IMG/VR virus record: IMGVR_UViG_3300011013_000018 | Coordinates: 1 to 51,145 of that record | DNA length: 51,145 bases | Reading direction: 5' to 3' (one strand) | Source of the DNA: a virus | Shown: positions 21,224-27,637 of the stretch, piece after piece | How positions within the stretch are numbered: position 1 is the stretch's first letter | How the letters are laid out: each line of letters starts with the position of its first letter | Made by a program: the position numbers and the translations under genes | The notes under the pieces: generated by a model | What the model was told of the DNA's origin: nothing | The model's input: only the letters and a program-made list of their open reading frames with translations | Databases searched by the model: none

Positions 21224-22279
21224 TTAATCTGAGGAATTAGTTTCAATTTCGCTGAGTAAATTATTTACTGCGTCTTGAACGGGAGTATCAGTAGATACAA
21301 CAACTGTATCATACTTTAATCTCTCAGCAATCTTTTGTTCTCTCGTCATAGTTTTGTTCTTCATGCCTTGTATCATACTAGCGAGATTTTGAGGGTTATA
21401 CATTGTTAGGCCCGTTGAATTAACTTTGATTAAGTCAGCTTCATCACAATCAACACCGAGTTCACTCATTAACTCAACCCCCTCAGTTAAATAGCGATAA
21501 GCTTTTAAACCCGTAGCCATAGCTTTTTTCTGTGCAGTTATGGTATCTATCCAAGTAGCATGGGCCGAGATTAACTGTGCTTTCTTCTTCTTAAACATTT
21601 GAAAGGTATCAAACTCAGCTTTACTACAAGCAATAGTTCTAGACCTACAATGGCTAGTGCCAATTATATCCAAGTACCATTGTTTATCAAAGCCTTTAGC
21701 AATTCCTACATTATTATCCCTATCAGAATTATGTCCTGAGTAGCCTGAATAACCTAAAGCCCTGTCATTCGCCTCACAAGTTTGTGATTTGTGTGGGTTG
21801 TCTTGGTTTTCAGCTTGTTGTGGAAAGATATCTGGGTTGCAGTCTTTAGCTTTCAGTTCATCACGATATAAAGCATAAGCAAACTTTCTACCACTCTCGC
21901 TTCCGTCATAGTCGCCACTATTACAATTACCAAACAAACCAAAGTCAAAATGTTCCGATAACTCTCGCGCCTCATACTCATTTTCATCTATTTGGGTTTC
22001 ATGTGCATAAGAGAAATAAAAGCATTTGTCTTTTGCTACAACATCTAAAGGTTGTCCGTATTTTTTCTTGAGTGTTCTACAAGTATCAACATCATCTTGT
22101 GGATATGCTGTTGAAACTACATCTTTAGCAAGGTCAAAAGTTTCTTGATACAAGTCATGTATTTCTGCCTTAACATCAAGATATGCTTGTTTCTCTTGAG
22201 TGTCCTCGCTTTCTGCGTGTTCGATATAACGATTGAGGATTTTCTTCCTATACTCGTCATTCATTCTTAGTTTAGTCAT
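21224..22279 (-). CDS. Unknown 351-residue phage protein
   Basis: A soluble, helix-rich, acidic protein with many Cys (about 12). The N-terminal third is coiled (ILNRYIEHAESEDTQEKQAY). A Gly/Ser/Asp-rich middle follows (GLFGNCNSGDYDGSESGRKF, ALGYSGYSGHNSDRDNN). The C-terminal part is helical (MKNKTMTREQKIAERLKYDT). I recognise no enzyme motif. It is the largest early-region gene without an assignment. Neighbouring genes are also unknown, so context gives little help. Confidence 0.5.
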   Translation of the reverse strand: MTKLRMNDEYRKKILNRYIEHAESEDTQEKQAYLDVKAEIHDLYQETFDLAKDVVSTAYPQDDVDTCRTLKKKYGQPLDVVAKDKCFYFSYAHETQIDENEYEARELSEHFDFGLFGNCNSGDYDGSESGRKFAYALYRDELKAKDCNPDIFPQQAENQDNPHKSQTCEANDRALGYSGYSGHNSDRDNNVGIAKGFDKQWYLDIIGTSHCRSRTIACSKAEFDTFQMFKKKKAQLISAHATWIDTITAQKKAMATGLKAYRYLTEGVELMSELGVDCDEADLIKVNSTGLTMYNPQNLASMIQGMKNKTMTREQKIAERLKYDTVVVSTDTPVQDAVNNLLSEIETNSSD

Positions 22280-22321
22280 TTGTTGCCTCTCTTTCGTTTA
22301 GTGTTATTAATTTTTCTTTAT

Positions 22322-22555
22322 TCATTTGACCTCTTCGTCATCTAACCAATGTTTTTCATTTTCTTTATACTCCTCTACATCAAACACGGTAGTTCCCTCA
22401 CCGTCCTCAAAATCCCAACTACTTTTTAAACTCATACTATCTTCCATATTAAAGTCGATAAAACCTTTATCTCTTGCTTCTTCCTCGTTCTTCGCCTCAA
22501 TAATTTTTGAAAACGAACAATGCTCCGAGATATATACTCTAAATTTCTTTGTCAT
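22322..22555 (-). CDS. 77-residue acidic protein, unknown
   Basis: Beta-alpha-beta-like small acidic protein (MTKKFRVYISEHCSFSKIIE, AKNEEEARDKGFIDFN). The start pattern, a beta strand followed by an amphipathic helix with EEARDKG, resembles small phage proteins that share this fold. Function unknown. Confidence 0.5.
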   Translation of the reverse strand: MTKKFRVYISEHCSFSKIIEAKNEEEARDKGFIDFNMEDSMSLKSSWDFEDGEGTTVFDVEEYKENEKHWLDDEEVK

Positions 22556-22630
22556 TTTTACCTATTTCAGCGGGTACTCTACTATCAGTCATGTTAAAAG
22601 TTTTAATCCTCGTTTAAATTTGAAAGACTT

Positions 22631-22816
22631 TTATTCTTCAATATTTTTTATTTTTAAATGTTTGCATAATTCTATGGTAATAATTTCTGAGGCTCCATAA
22701 TATGAATTATCAGAATTATCAATATATTCTTCGTCCATTAAATTTTCAGTAATCGCTTTTCTTATCTTTTTTATTGTATCGTAATTTAATGTATTAAAAT
22801 TTAAACTTATATTCAT
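22631..22816 (-). CDS. 61-residue protein, unknown
   Basis: I place the start at ATG 22816 (MNISLNFNTLNYDTIKKIRK), not the further upstream ATG at 22849, because GAGGG lies about nine bases before it and the ATG overlaps the upstream stop (ATGA). The rest is acidic and helical (ITENLMDEEYIDNSDNSYYG). Function unknown. Confidence 0.5.
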   Translation of the reverse strand: MNISLNFNTLNYDTIKKIRKAITENLMDEEYIDNSDNSYYGASEIITIELCKHLKIKNIEE

Positions 22817-23019
22817 TTTGTTTTTCCCTCGTAAAAATAAAGTTCGCAATCTTCTATTATAAAATCGTCAAGTTTTTCTGGCGCTTCATCATAAGGCCTA
22901 TTCTCATTATTTTCTTTTAACCACCTATCAAGATTATTTGTTGTGCATATATATTTTGGGGGCTTACCATCACCTAGATAATCAAAATAAATATTATAAA
23001 GTTTCTGCTTAGTGTTCAT
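22813..23019 (-). CDS. 68-residue protein, unknown
   Basis: MNTKQKLYNIYFDYLGDGKP begins an acidic alpha/beta protein ending CELYFYEGKTK. The start overlaps the end of the 48-residue upstream gene by 11 bases and the stop overlaps the downstream start. No motif recognised. Confidence 0.5.
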   Translation of the reverse strand: MNTKQKLYNIYFDYLGDGKPPKYICTTNNLDRWLKENNENRPYDEAPEKLDDFIIEDCELYFYEGKTK

Positions 23020-23155
23020 CTTCTAAATAATCCCATATATCTTGTTCAATGCTTGAATAGGTAATTTCACTTAAAACTACATTATGGGTTTCTCCATTAA
23101 TTTTTATGACTACATCATAATCTAAATAAGTGTTCATGTTTGGTTTAGTGTTCAT
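23009..23155 (-). CDS. 48-residue acidic protein, unknown
   Basis: MNTKPNMNTYLDYDVVIKIN continues GETHNVVLSEITYSSIEQDI and ends acidic (WDYLEDEH). ATG 23155 immediately follows the TAA of the 104-residue gene. Another in-frame Met at residue 7 is possible as start. Interestingly both this and the next gene start with MNTK, and the DNA at the two starts is the same for 11 bases, suggesting a small duplication. Confidence 0.5.
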   Translation of the reverse strand: MNTKPNMNTYLDYDVVIKINGETHNVVLSEITYSSIEQDIWDYLEDEH

Positions 23156-23470
23156 TTAATGCTCCCCCTCATAGTACCAATCACTTAATGTAGGGTCTTT
23201 ATCAAAATCATTTTCCGTTATCTCATCAATCTCGTTTACTACTATACTGTCAAAATTTTCTATACGACCCTTAAATAAAATTTCCTCGTCAAAGTGCATT
23301 ACCTCGTCTTTATCTTGGCTACTGATTTCTCTTGCCTCGTAAAGAATGTCTGTTGCCTGACCTTCATCATTTGCAAGGACTTTATAATATTTAGTAGTGT
23401 ATTCTGACTTTGCTATGGTGAACACTTTGCGCCCAATATCCTTTTTAGTTATGTGCAATTTTTCTATCAT
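23156..23470 (-). CDS. 104-residue acidic protein, unknown
   Basis: First gene of a leftward run of small genes, just downstream of a promoter with TTGACT. MIEKLHITKKDIGRKVFTIA is followed by an acidic beta-rich body (EEILFKGRIENFDSIVVNEI). AGGA lies before the ATG. Being first in the operon opposite the terminase small subunit suggests early expression. No family recognised. Confidence 0.5.
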   Translation of the reverse strand: MIEKLHITKKDIGRKVFTIAKSEYTTKYYKVLANDEGQATDILYEAREISSQDKDEVMHFDEEILFKGRIENFDSIVVNEIDEITENDFDKDPTLSDWYYEGEH

Positions 23471-23496
23471 TCTTCCTATATCTTTAAAATTTTCAA

Positions 23497-23526
23497 AGTT
23501 TAATCTGATTTGTTTCCCACAGTCAA
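23497..23526 (-). promoter_or_regulatory. Promoter of the leftward small-gene operon at 23.4 kb
   Basis: On the minus strand TTGACT (-35) and TAAACT (-10) are 18 bases apart, about 30 bases upstream of the 104-residue gene. Confidence 0.5.
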
Positions 23527-23554
23527 TAGCATTTTATGTTTTTTTTTAAAAAAA

Positions 23555-23582
23555 TTGACTTTATTCACAGCTACTATATATG
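23555..23582 (+). promoter_or_regulatory. Promoter of the terminase small subunit gene
   Basis: TTGACT (-35) and TATATG (-10) are 16 bases apart. It faces away from the leftward promoter at 23497-23526, and a T9/A7 tract lies between the two. Confidence 0.5.
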
Positions 23583-23608
23583 GTATGCTAAGAGGAAAAA
23601 CATACTAT

Positions 23609-24130
23609 ATGTCGAGAAGGAAACATTTAACCCCACAACAAGTCAAATTTGTTCAACTCCTAGTATATAATGAGGGTAGAAAAACAGCAACCGACTGTGC
23701 AATAGAGAGTGGATATGCCAAAGATAGAGCAAGATCAACTGCTTCTGAGCTACAAAACCCCAATTATTATCCCCTTGTCGTACAAGAAATCACTAAATTA
23801 AGAAAAGAGGTAAACGAAAAATATAGGGTTTCCCTTGAAACTCACATGAGAGATTTAGAACAAATTAAACAACAGGCGTTGGAAAATGGCTCATACGCAA
23901 GCGCAGTTCAAGCTGAAATTGCTCGTGGAAAAGCGGGTGGCCTTTACATAGACCAAAAAATTATCAAGCATGGAAAAATTGACCAATTAACACCAGAAGA
24001 AATACGCAAGGAGCTTCAAGCGATAGCCGACCAATTCAATCCAAAAATAGTTGATGCAGAATTTTCAGAAATGGAAGAAGAAACAAAAAATAAAAGAACT
24101 GTCAAGCGCAAGCGTGAACTTTTAAATTAA
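23609..24130 (+). CDS. terS: Terminase small subunit
   Basis: I choose ATG 23609 (MSRRKHLTPQQVKFVQLLVY), 173 residues; a frame open to 23510 would overlap the promoter. The N-terminal helix-turn-helix (TPQQVKFVQLLVYNEGRKTA TD, then AIESGYAKDRARSTASELQN) is the Terminase_2-type DNA-binding domain. A central coil follows (RDLEQIKQQALENGSYASAV), then a basic tail (KRTVKRKRELLN) likely to contact the large subunit. It recognises phage DNA for packaging. It is unusual in being on the plus strand and about 7 kb from the large subunit, under its own promoter. Confidence 0.8.
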   Translation: MSRRKHLTPQQVKFVQLLVYNEGRKTATDCAIESGYAKDRARSTASELQNPNYYPLVVQEITKLRKEVNEKYRVSLETHMRDLEQIKQQALENGSYASAVQAEIARGKAGGLYIDQKIIKHGKIDQLTPEEIRKELQAIADQFNPKIVDAEFSEMEEETKNKRTVKRKRELLN

Positions 24131-24543
24131 GTCTTATTCATGTGCTTTTTCAACATGTCCAATAGCCAAGGATTATCTCTAAACACCCCCATCATAAAAT
24201 TAGATAGTTGATTTACAACAAGTTCCTCCGCATCATCATCTTTAAGAGGGCCATTAGCCTGATTTAAACCTGAAACATAGGCTGCAGCGTGCATAATTTC
24301 ATGAAATGTTGTGTTGCAGCGTTCCTGCCCGCAGAGATCATGCTGTACTAATATACGACCCTCGCGCGCACGATACTCCCCGTAGCTTTCTGTCATATCA
24401 TCAGTCTTAAAGTCCGGGCGTACATACTCTATCTTAATATCCCTATATCCTACCTTAACTGAGGTCGGATATGACTTTACCTTGGCTGATTTAACAACTA
24501 CTGGTTTTGATTTCTTCACTAATTTACTTTTAATTACACTCAT
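24127..24543 (-). CDS. Zinc metallopeptidase-like protein (HExxH)
   Basis: The 138-residue protein has a basic Lys/Val N-terminus (MSVIKSKLVKKSKPVVVKSA) and a catalytic core with HEIMHAA (81-87) preceded by RCNTTF. A third ligand is likely Glu106 or Glu107 (DDAEELVVNQLSNFM). This matches small ImmA/IrrE- or SprT-like phage metallopeptidases. A substrate cannot be read from the sequence; processing of a virion or host regulatory protein is possible. The stop overlaps the plus-strand terminase small subunit by four bases (convergent). The upstream region is the AT-rich inverted-repeat segment. Confidence 0.75.
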   Translation of the reverse strand: MSVIKSKLVKKSKPVVVKSAKVKSYPTSVKVGYRDIKIEYVRPDFKTDDMTESYGEYRAREGRILVQHDLCGQERCNTTFHEIMHAAAYVSGLNQANGPLKDDDAEELVVNQLSNFMMGVFRDNPWLLDMLKKHMNKT

Positions 24544-24550
24544 TATACTC

Positions 24551-24781
24551 TACTAGGGTTTTTTTACTAAATCTCTAATTGACAATTTTACAATTTGGCA
24601 CTCACGACTACAAGAAAATTACTTCAAACCTCTAAAAATTACTTTAAAATTACTTGTAAAAGTAATTATTTTACTATTATTATTCAATAAGTTAAGCATT
24701 AAAATCATTAAAATTACTTAATTACGTCCATTTTATTTTTTTTTATCCCATAAAAATCAATTTGGTAAAAAAACCCTAGTA
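24551..24781. repeat. 17-bp perfect inverted repeats flanking a 197-bp AT-rich segment
   Basis: TACTAGGGTTTTTTTAC at 24551-24567 is the exact reverse complement of 24765-24781. The enclosed segment is highly AT-rich and gene-free. The arms sit at the 3' end of one leftward gene and the 5' end of the next. Possible roles are replication origin, invertible promoter or RNA loop. Confidence 0.8.
24615..24719 (+). repeat. Four AAAATTACTT direct repeats (iteron-like)
   Basis: Exact 10-mers lie at 24615-24624, 24635-24644, 24646-24655 and 24710-24719. The third forms a hairpin with the following AAGTAATT (4-base loop GTAA). This is typical of an origin or a multi-site operator. Confidence 0.7.
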
Positions 24782-24782
24782 A

Positions 24783-25082
24783 CTACTTTTCAGACTCCAT
24801 TATCTCCCCTTGACAGCATTCTGTGACATTTTTGCAACAGTTGGGGCATTGATAATGCCCGTGGACCATGATCCATTGACCTTCATGCATGCACCATGGA
24901 CAAAGATCAACCATTAAGTCCTCCTTTTTTAATTTTTTCAATCTCTCGTTCCTTTGCCTGAACGATTCTTGCATACTTAACTTCCACAACTTGTCTTCCT
25001 CTTCCCAAAACTCATCAAAAGTTTTGTCCTTAGAATTCAATAAACGCCCCACCAAATCTGGCAAGGGCTTCGATCCTCTCAT
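24783..25082 (-). CDS. Zinc-ribbon protein, 99 residues
   Basis: A charged helical N-terminal half (FDEFWEEEDKLWKLSMQESF, KLKKEDLMVDL) is followed by a ribbon: CPWCMHEGQW (61-70) and CPNCCKNVTECC (79-90). The Cys pairs probably bind zinc. Such ribbons often mediate nucleic acid or protein contacts. The N-terminus overlaps the preceding gene by 53 bases, which is long. A later start (Met37) is possible and would remove the overlap while keeping the ribbon. Confidence 0.6.
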   Translation of the reverse strand: MRGSKPLPDLVGRLLNSKDKTFDEFWEEEDKLWKLSMQESFRQRNERLKKLKKEDLMVDLCPWCMHEGQWIMVHGHYQCPNCCKNVTECCQGEIMESEK

Positions 25083-25227
25083 TAGCCTTCTGCCACCGCA
25101 GTTCTTGTAAATCCCTCAGCTTACCAGTCCAGATGCGTCTTGCACCTTGGGACAAGTCTTGTCGCAATAGCTTTTCAACCTTTTCTATTCTCTTGTACAG
25201 AGTTTCTTCGTCTGTTCTATCTATCAT
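25030..25227 (-). CDS. 65-residue helical protein, unknown
   Basis: MIDRTDEETLYKRIEKVEKL continues LRQDLSQGARRIWTGKLRDL, a predicted two-helix coil with many Arg, Lys and Glu. Its start overlaps the stop of the 96-residue gene (ATGA). It may bind a partner through the coil. No family recognised. Confidence 0.5.
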   Translation of the reverse strand: MIDRTDEETLYKRIEKVEKLLRQDLSQGARRIWTGKLRDLQELRWQKANERIEALARFGGAFIEF

Positions 25228-25514
25228 TGTAAAAATATCACTAAAAAGTGCCTCTCTTTCGTTCCTATCATTGGGTTATCAACCAGTTTTATTTCGGTTA
25301 TTTCAAAGTTATCTTGGCCTGGAGCACGACCTTTCGGTAGAGCCACGACAACCTTCGCTTCAGCGCCCTTAGGCCCTTTAGCAAAATTTTGTAATACTTG
25401 GAGTAAATGCCTAGTATTCCATCTAGACACAGGCTTTTCTTTGCTCCAGTCACGAAGCTTCTCCTTACTGTAGGTTTTATCCATAAATTCTTTGTATTCT
25501 TTATTTTGGGTCAT
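25224..25514 (-). CDS. 96-residue basic protein, unknown
   Basis: A Lys-rich N-terminal half (MTQNKEYKEFMDKTYSKEKL) with a helical HLLQVLQNFAKG and then beta strands (AKVVVALPKGRAPGQDNFEI, HFLVIFLQ). No enzyme motif is visible. It overlaps neighbours at both ends by ATGA junctions, so it is part of a tightly coupled small-gene operon. Confidence 0.5.
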   Translation of the reverse strand: MTQNKEYKEFMDKTYSKEKLRDWSKEKPVSRWNTRHLLQVLQNFAKGPKGAEAKVVVALPKGRAPGQDNFEITEIKLVDNPMIGTKERHFLVIFLQ

Positions 25515-25645
25515 TTCTTCTTTCCTTGTCCTCTATATTTTTTCTTACTAAACTTTTTATTAGGCCGTTTTGCGTGTCTTCCGGGCCGTTTAATTCTCTT
25601 CTTAGTAATATGGTCACTACTATAAAACTTACTTCTCTTAGCCAT
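25511..25645 (-). CDS. 44-residue basic protein (RPGRHAKRPNK motif)
   Basis: MAKRSKFYSSDHITKKRIKR then PGRHAKRPNKKFSKKKYRGQ and GKKK. The RPGRHxKRPNKxF and KKYRGQG elements match a small basic protein I recall from marine phages. Its role is unknown; the composition points to RNA or DNA binding. Start overlaps the upstream gene and the stop overlaps the downstream start. Confidence 0.65.
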   Translation of the reverse strand: MAKRSKFYSSDHITKKRIKRPGRHAKRPNKKFSKKKYRGQGKKK

Positions 25646-25829
25646 TCTTTTGCTTTTCTAACCATTCTAAAATGTCTTCATCTTTAAAGTACGGAGTGTT
25701 TCCAACTTTAATATAAGGTACATTAAATTTACCTTTTCGTCTATTCTTCCTTAAAGTTTCAAGACTAAACCCTCTCGGTATCCCTAACTTTTTCATAAAA
25801 TATTGTACTTGGGCTATATGTATGTACAT
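25638..25829 (-). CDS. Excisionase/MerR-like small DNA-binding protein
   Basis: The 63-residue protein contains KLGIPRGFSLETLRKNRRKG (14-33), a winged-helix recognition helix, then VPYIKVGNTPYFKDEDILEW (37-56). This is the usual pattern of AlpA/excisionase-type or HTH_17 proteins: Tyr/Phe-Lys-Val-Gly, then a second helix ending Glu-Trp-Leu. A regulatory role is likely. The ATG directly follows TAG of the 51-residue gene; Met12 is another possible start. No integrase partner is visible. Confidence 0.65.
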   Translation of the reverse strand: MYIHIAQVQYFMKKLGIPRGFSLETLRKNRRKGKFNVPYIKVGNTPYFKDEDILEWLEKQKNG

Positions 25830-25985
25830 CTATTCTTTGTTTCCATGATACACAATTACCTCTGCCGTGCATTTAGGGCACGATAAGATCGTCATAATCA
25901 TATGTTGTTCGTTTTCATTCTCTTCCCACTCAGTGTCGTGATCACCGCCCCAAATTAATTCGTTACCACAACTCCAACAGTTCAT
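25830..25985 (-). CDS. 51-residue zinc-ribbon protein
   Basis: MNCWSCGNELIWGGDHDTEW contains a first CxxC (3-6). The second, CPKC (36-39), lies in ILSCPKCTAEVIVYHG. The spacing of two CxxC knuckles around an acidic, His-containing middle fits a rubredoxin-like zinc ribbon. It may bind nucleic acid or a protein partner. Confidence 0.65.
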   Translation of the reverse strand: MNCWSCGNELIWGGDHDTEWEENENEQHMIMTILSCPKCTAEVIVYHGNKE

Positions 25986-26183
25986 CTATTTTGATACTAC
26001 CTCTTGGTCATTAACTAATACAGTATGTATCTCATCCACATGCTTGCGCAACGTGTCAATTTCTGCCGAGCACCAGTCTGCATCTAAGTAAGATGTATGC
26101 TGTCTGATAATCGTTGTCTGTTGTATAGTAACCGTTGTCAGCAGAGCGATAACCGTTATCTGTATAAAAAGTTTCCAAGTCAT
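25986..26183 (-). CDS. 65-residue protein with N-terminal membrane helix
   Basis: MTWKLFIQITVIALLTTVTI is a single hydrophobic helix, followed by a soluble charged part (SAEIDTLRKHVDEIHTVLVN). This bitopic layout could be an inner-membrane spanin-like or host-membrane effector protein. It lies between nuclease and zinc-ribbon genes, not in the lysis cassette. Overlaps the nuclease stop by four bases. Confidence 0.5.
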   Translation of the reverse strand: MTWKLFIQITVIALLTTVTIQQTTIIRQHTSYLDADWCSAEIDTLRKHVDEIHTVLVNDQEVVSK

Positions 26184-26878
26184 CCTTCCAGGTTATAGTA
26201 TTTTTCACAACGTTTTAACCATTTATATTTATAATCATCCAACCGTTGTCCGTTGAGCGTAAACATTTGTAAAGTCATACCTCTTGACGCCATAAGTATC
26301 ACTCCAGCCTCCATTTTAGTCTTATACAACGCATCGTGCGCCATGATATATGCCGCAAGTTGAATAAAATAATCCTCAATCCACTCTTCCTTTTTCGGCT
26401 TATTTGTCTGCTTAAAGTCAATGACTGCCGGCTGATCGCGCCAAACTCCAGTACAATCGGCCGTCCCTCCGTAGAACGTGGGGTAGTACAGGGGTACTTC
26501 GGTTCCCCAATATTCGTCCATGGAAGGAAGACCGGACTCAATTATGAGTTTTGCCATACGCTTACCAATGACTCCGATGTTGGTGATGTCATCGTAGCCT
26601 ACTCCTTCGATATGGCATTCGAGGAATTTGTGCATTGCTGTTCCAACTGCCGCTGCTTGATTCTTAATCGCCTCTGCCTTCTCTTCGCCAACTCTATTGC
26701 GCCACGCCTGTAGACCTTTCTGGTCCCGGTCGTCCTTGGTGGCGGAGAGGACCGTGGTAACAGACGGGAGAAGCTTGTTCTCGCCTTCGTAATAGCGTTT
26801 GCCATCCACTTTCTTGCGTCGAACAGCAGCATAGGAATATTTCTCCTTTATAAGCGACTTAAGATTTTGAATGGCCAT
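26180..26878 (-). CDS. RecB/Cas4-like PD-(D/E)XK exonuclease
   Basis: The 232-residue protein carries the full nuclease set: His83 (GTAMHKFLE), Glu127 (WGTEVPL), Asp141 (GGTADCTGVW), Asp154 and Lys156 (AVIDFKQTNK), and Gln173 (YFIQLAAY). This is the RecB-family layout of phage exonucleases and Cas4-like enzymes, which resect DNA ends with Mg2+. No iron-sulfur cysteine set like that of Cas4 is seen. It probably works with the UvrD-like helicase and DNA polymerase in phage recombination or host DNA degradation. The start overlaps the upstream ribbon-helix-helix gene by 20 bases. Confidence 0.85.
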   Translation of the reverse strand: MAIQNLKSLIKEKYSYAAVRRKKVDGKRYYEGENKLLPSVTTVLSATKDDRDQKGLQAWRNRVGEEKAEAIKNQAAAVGTAMHKFLECHIEGVGYDDITNIGVIGKRMAKLIIESGLPSMDEYWGTEVPLYYPTFYGGTADCTGVWRDQPAVIDFKQTNKPKKEEWIEDYFIQLAAYIMAHDALYKTKMEAGVILMASRGMTLQMFTLNGQRLDDYKYKWLKRCEKYYNLEG

Positions 26879-27041
26879 TCAGCTTCATCTGCTTTGCTTT
26901 TTGTGTCGCAAGATGTTCGATTGTCTTCGAAATAGACATCTTCATCCCAAGTTTTTCAGATAGTGCTTTGGCCACTGCACGCAACTCCTTATAAGTATGC
27001 TTATTTACAGAGACAGAATTATATTTTAGAATGTCGGGCAT
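26859..27041 (-). CDS. Small ribbon-helix-helix-like regulator
   Basis: The 60-residue protein has an N-terminal beta strand (YNSVSVNKHTY) followed by two helices (KELRAVAKALSEKLGMKMSI, SKTIEHLATQKAKQM), as in CopG/Arc-type dimeric regulators. A role as repressor of the nearby divergent promoter with its TAATCTACT inverted repeat is inferred. It would be transcribed from that promoter, allowing autoregulation. Confidence 0.5.
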   Translation of the reverse strand: MPDILKYNSVSVNKHTYKELRAVAKALSEKLGMKMSISKTIEHLATQKAKQMKLNGHSKS

Positions 27042-27067
27042 CCTTTTACCTTTCTATATGTTATAGT

Positions 27068-27247
27068 TTATATACTCCCGTATTGTGGGTCCGGTCCAAC
27101 TGCTTGCTTTAAAGAAACCTTTAGCTCGTGGTTTCTACTGCGTAGTTCGCGATTCTGCTGTTTCAGCATTTGAACTTCTTGCTGCAGTTTTACTGTTTCA
27201 CTCGCCAAGACTATGTCTTGAAACGGGAAATTATCATCAAAAACCAT
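27068..27247 (-). CDS. Coiled-coil 59-residue protein
   Basis: I place the start at ATG 27247 (MVFDDNFPFQDIVLASETVK), because GGAGG lies five bases before it. The upstream ATG at 27259 sits inside the Shine-Dalgarno. A leucine-rich coil follows (LQQEVQMLKQQNRELRSRNH). It is first in a leftward operon controlled by a strong promoter. Oligomerising adaptor or regulator is plausible. No family recognised. Confidence 0.55.
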   Translation of the reverse strand: MVFDDNFPFQDIVLASETVKLQQEVQMLKQQNRELRSRNHELKVSLKQAVGPDPQYGSI

Positions 27248-27268
27248 GGAATCCTCCATATTTTGTTG

Positions 27269-27295
27269 TAATCTACTCCAACTTATAGTAGATTA
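27269..27295. promoter_or_regulatory. Operator-like inverted repeat in a divergent promoter
   Basis: TAATCTACT (27269-27277) and AGTAGATTA (27287-27295) are separated by nine bases and overlap the -10 of the leftward promoter. Confidence 0.6.
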
Positions 27296-27309
27296 GTGTA
27301 AAATGTCAA
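27282..27309 (-). promoter_or_regulatory. Strong promoter of the leftward operon at 27.2 kb
   Basis: On the minus strand a perfect TTGACA (-35) and TATAAG (-10) are 16 bases apart. The inverted repeat at 27269-27295 covers the -10 region. Confidence 0.7.
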
Positions 27310-27325
27310 TAAGAAAGAGTATTTT

Positions 27326-27637
27326 ATGAGAGAACAATTAACAGACAGAAGACCGGCGTATGCCTTCGATATTAGGGATGCAAATGGTACACCATATAGG
27401 CTGACCACATCATTCTGCAACGGTGAAGTGAAAGAAGTCTGGATTAATGGCGGCGGTAAGGTCGGAACAGAACGTCATGACACACTAACAGAGATAGGCC
27501 GTATTCTATCTGTAGCCCTACAAAATGGGGTACCTTTAGAAGAACTAAAGGCCTGTGCAACATACCATTCCGACGGCAGACCAGCCACCATTATCGGCGA
27601 AGTCTTTAACGCTATAGACTTTAAGAATCGATCTTAA
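27326..27637 (+). CDS. Stand-alone TSCPD-domain protein
   Basis: The 103-residue plus-strand protein contains GEVKEVWINGGGKVGTERHD (34-53) and GRILSVALQNGVPLEELKAC (58-77). These match the C-terminal TSCPD domain of class II (B12-dependent) ribonucleotide reductases, where the pattern is EvFi..gk.G and iSlaLr.Gv. Here the catalytic reductase body is missing, and no reductase gene is seen in the window. Free TSCPD proteins also occur in alphaproteobacteria and other phages. It might modulate a host reductase, which is inference. Its 3' end overlaps the Hsp20 gene (convergent). Confidence 0.75.
   Translation: MREQLTDRRPAYAFDIRDANGTPYRLTTSFCNGEVKEVWINGGGKVGTERHDTLTEIGRILSVALQNGVPLEELKACATYHSDGRPATIIGEVFNAIDFKNRS

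Noticed and set aside
23510-23608. Upstream extension of the terminase small subunit frame
   Set aside because: The extra 33 residues are hydrophobic and fall on the predicted -35/-10. ATG 23609 gives the usual N-terminal helix-turn-helix start.
25638-25829. Excisionase-like protein as proof of lysogeny
   Set aside because: No integrase, repressor or attachment site is seen; small proteins of this fold are common regulators in lytic phages too.
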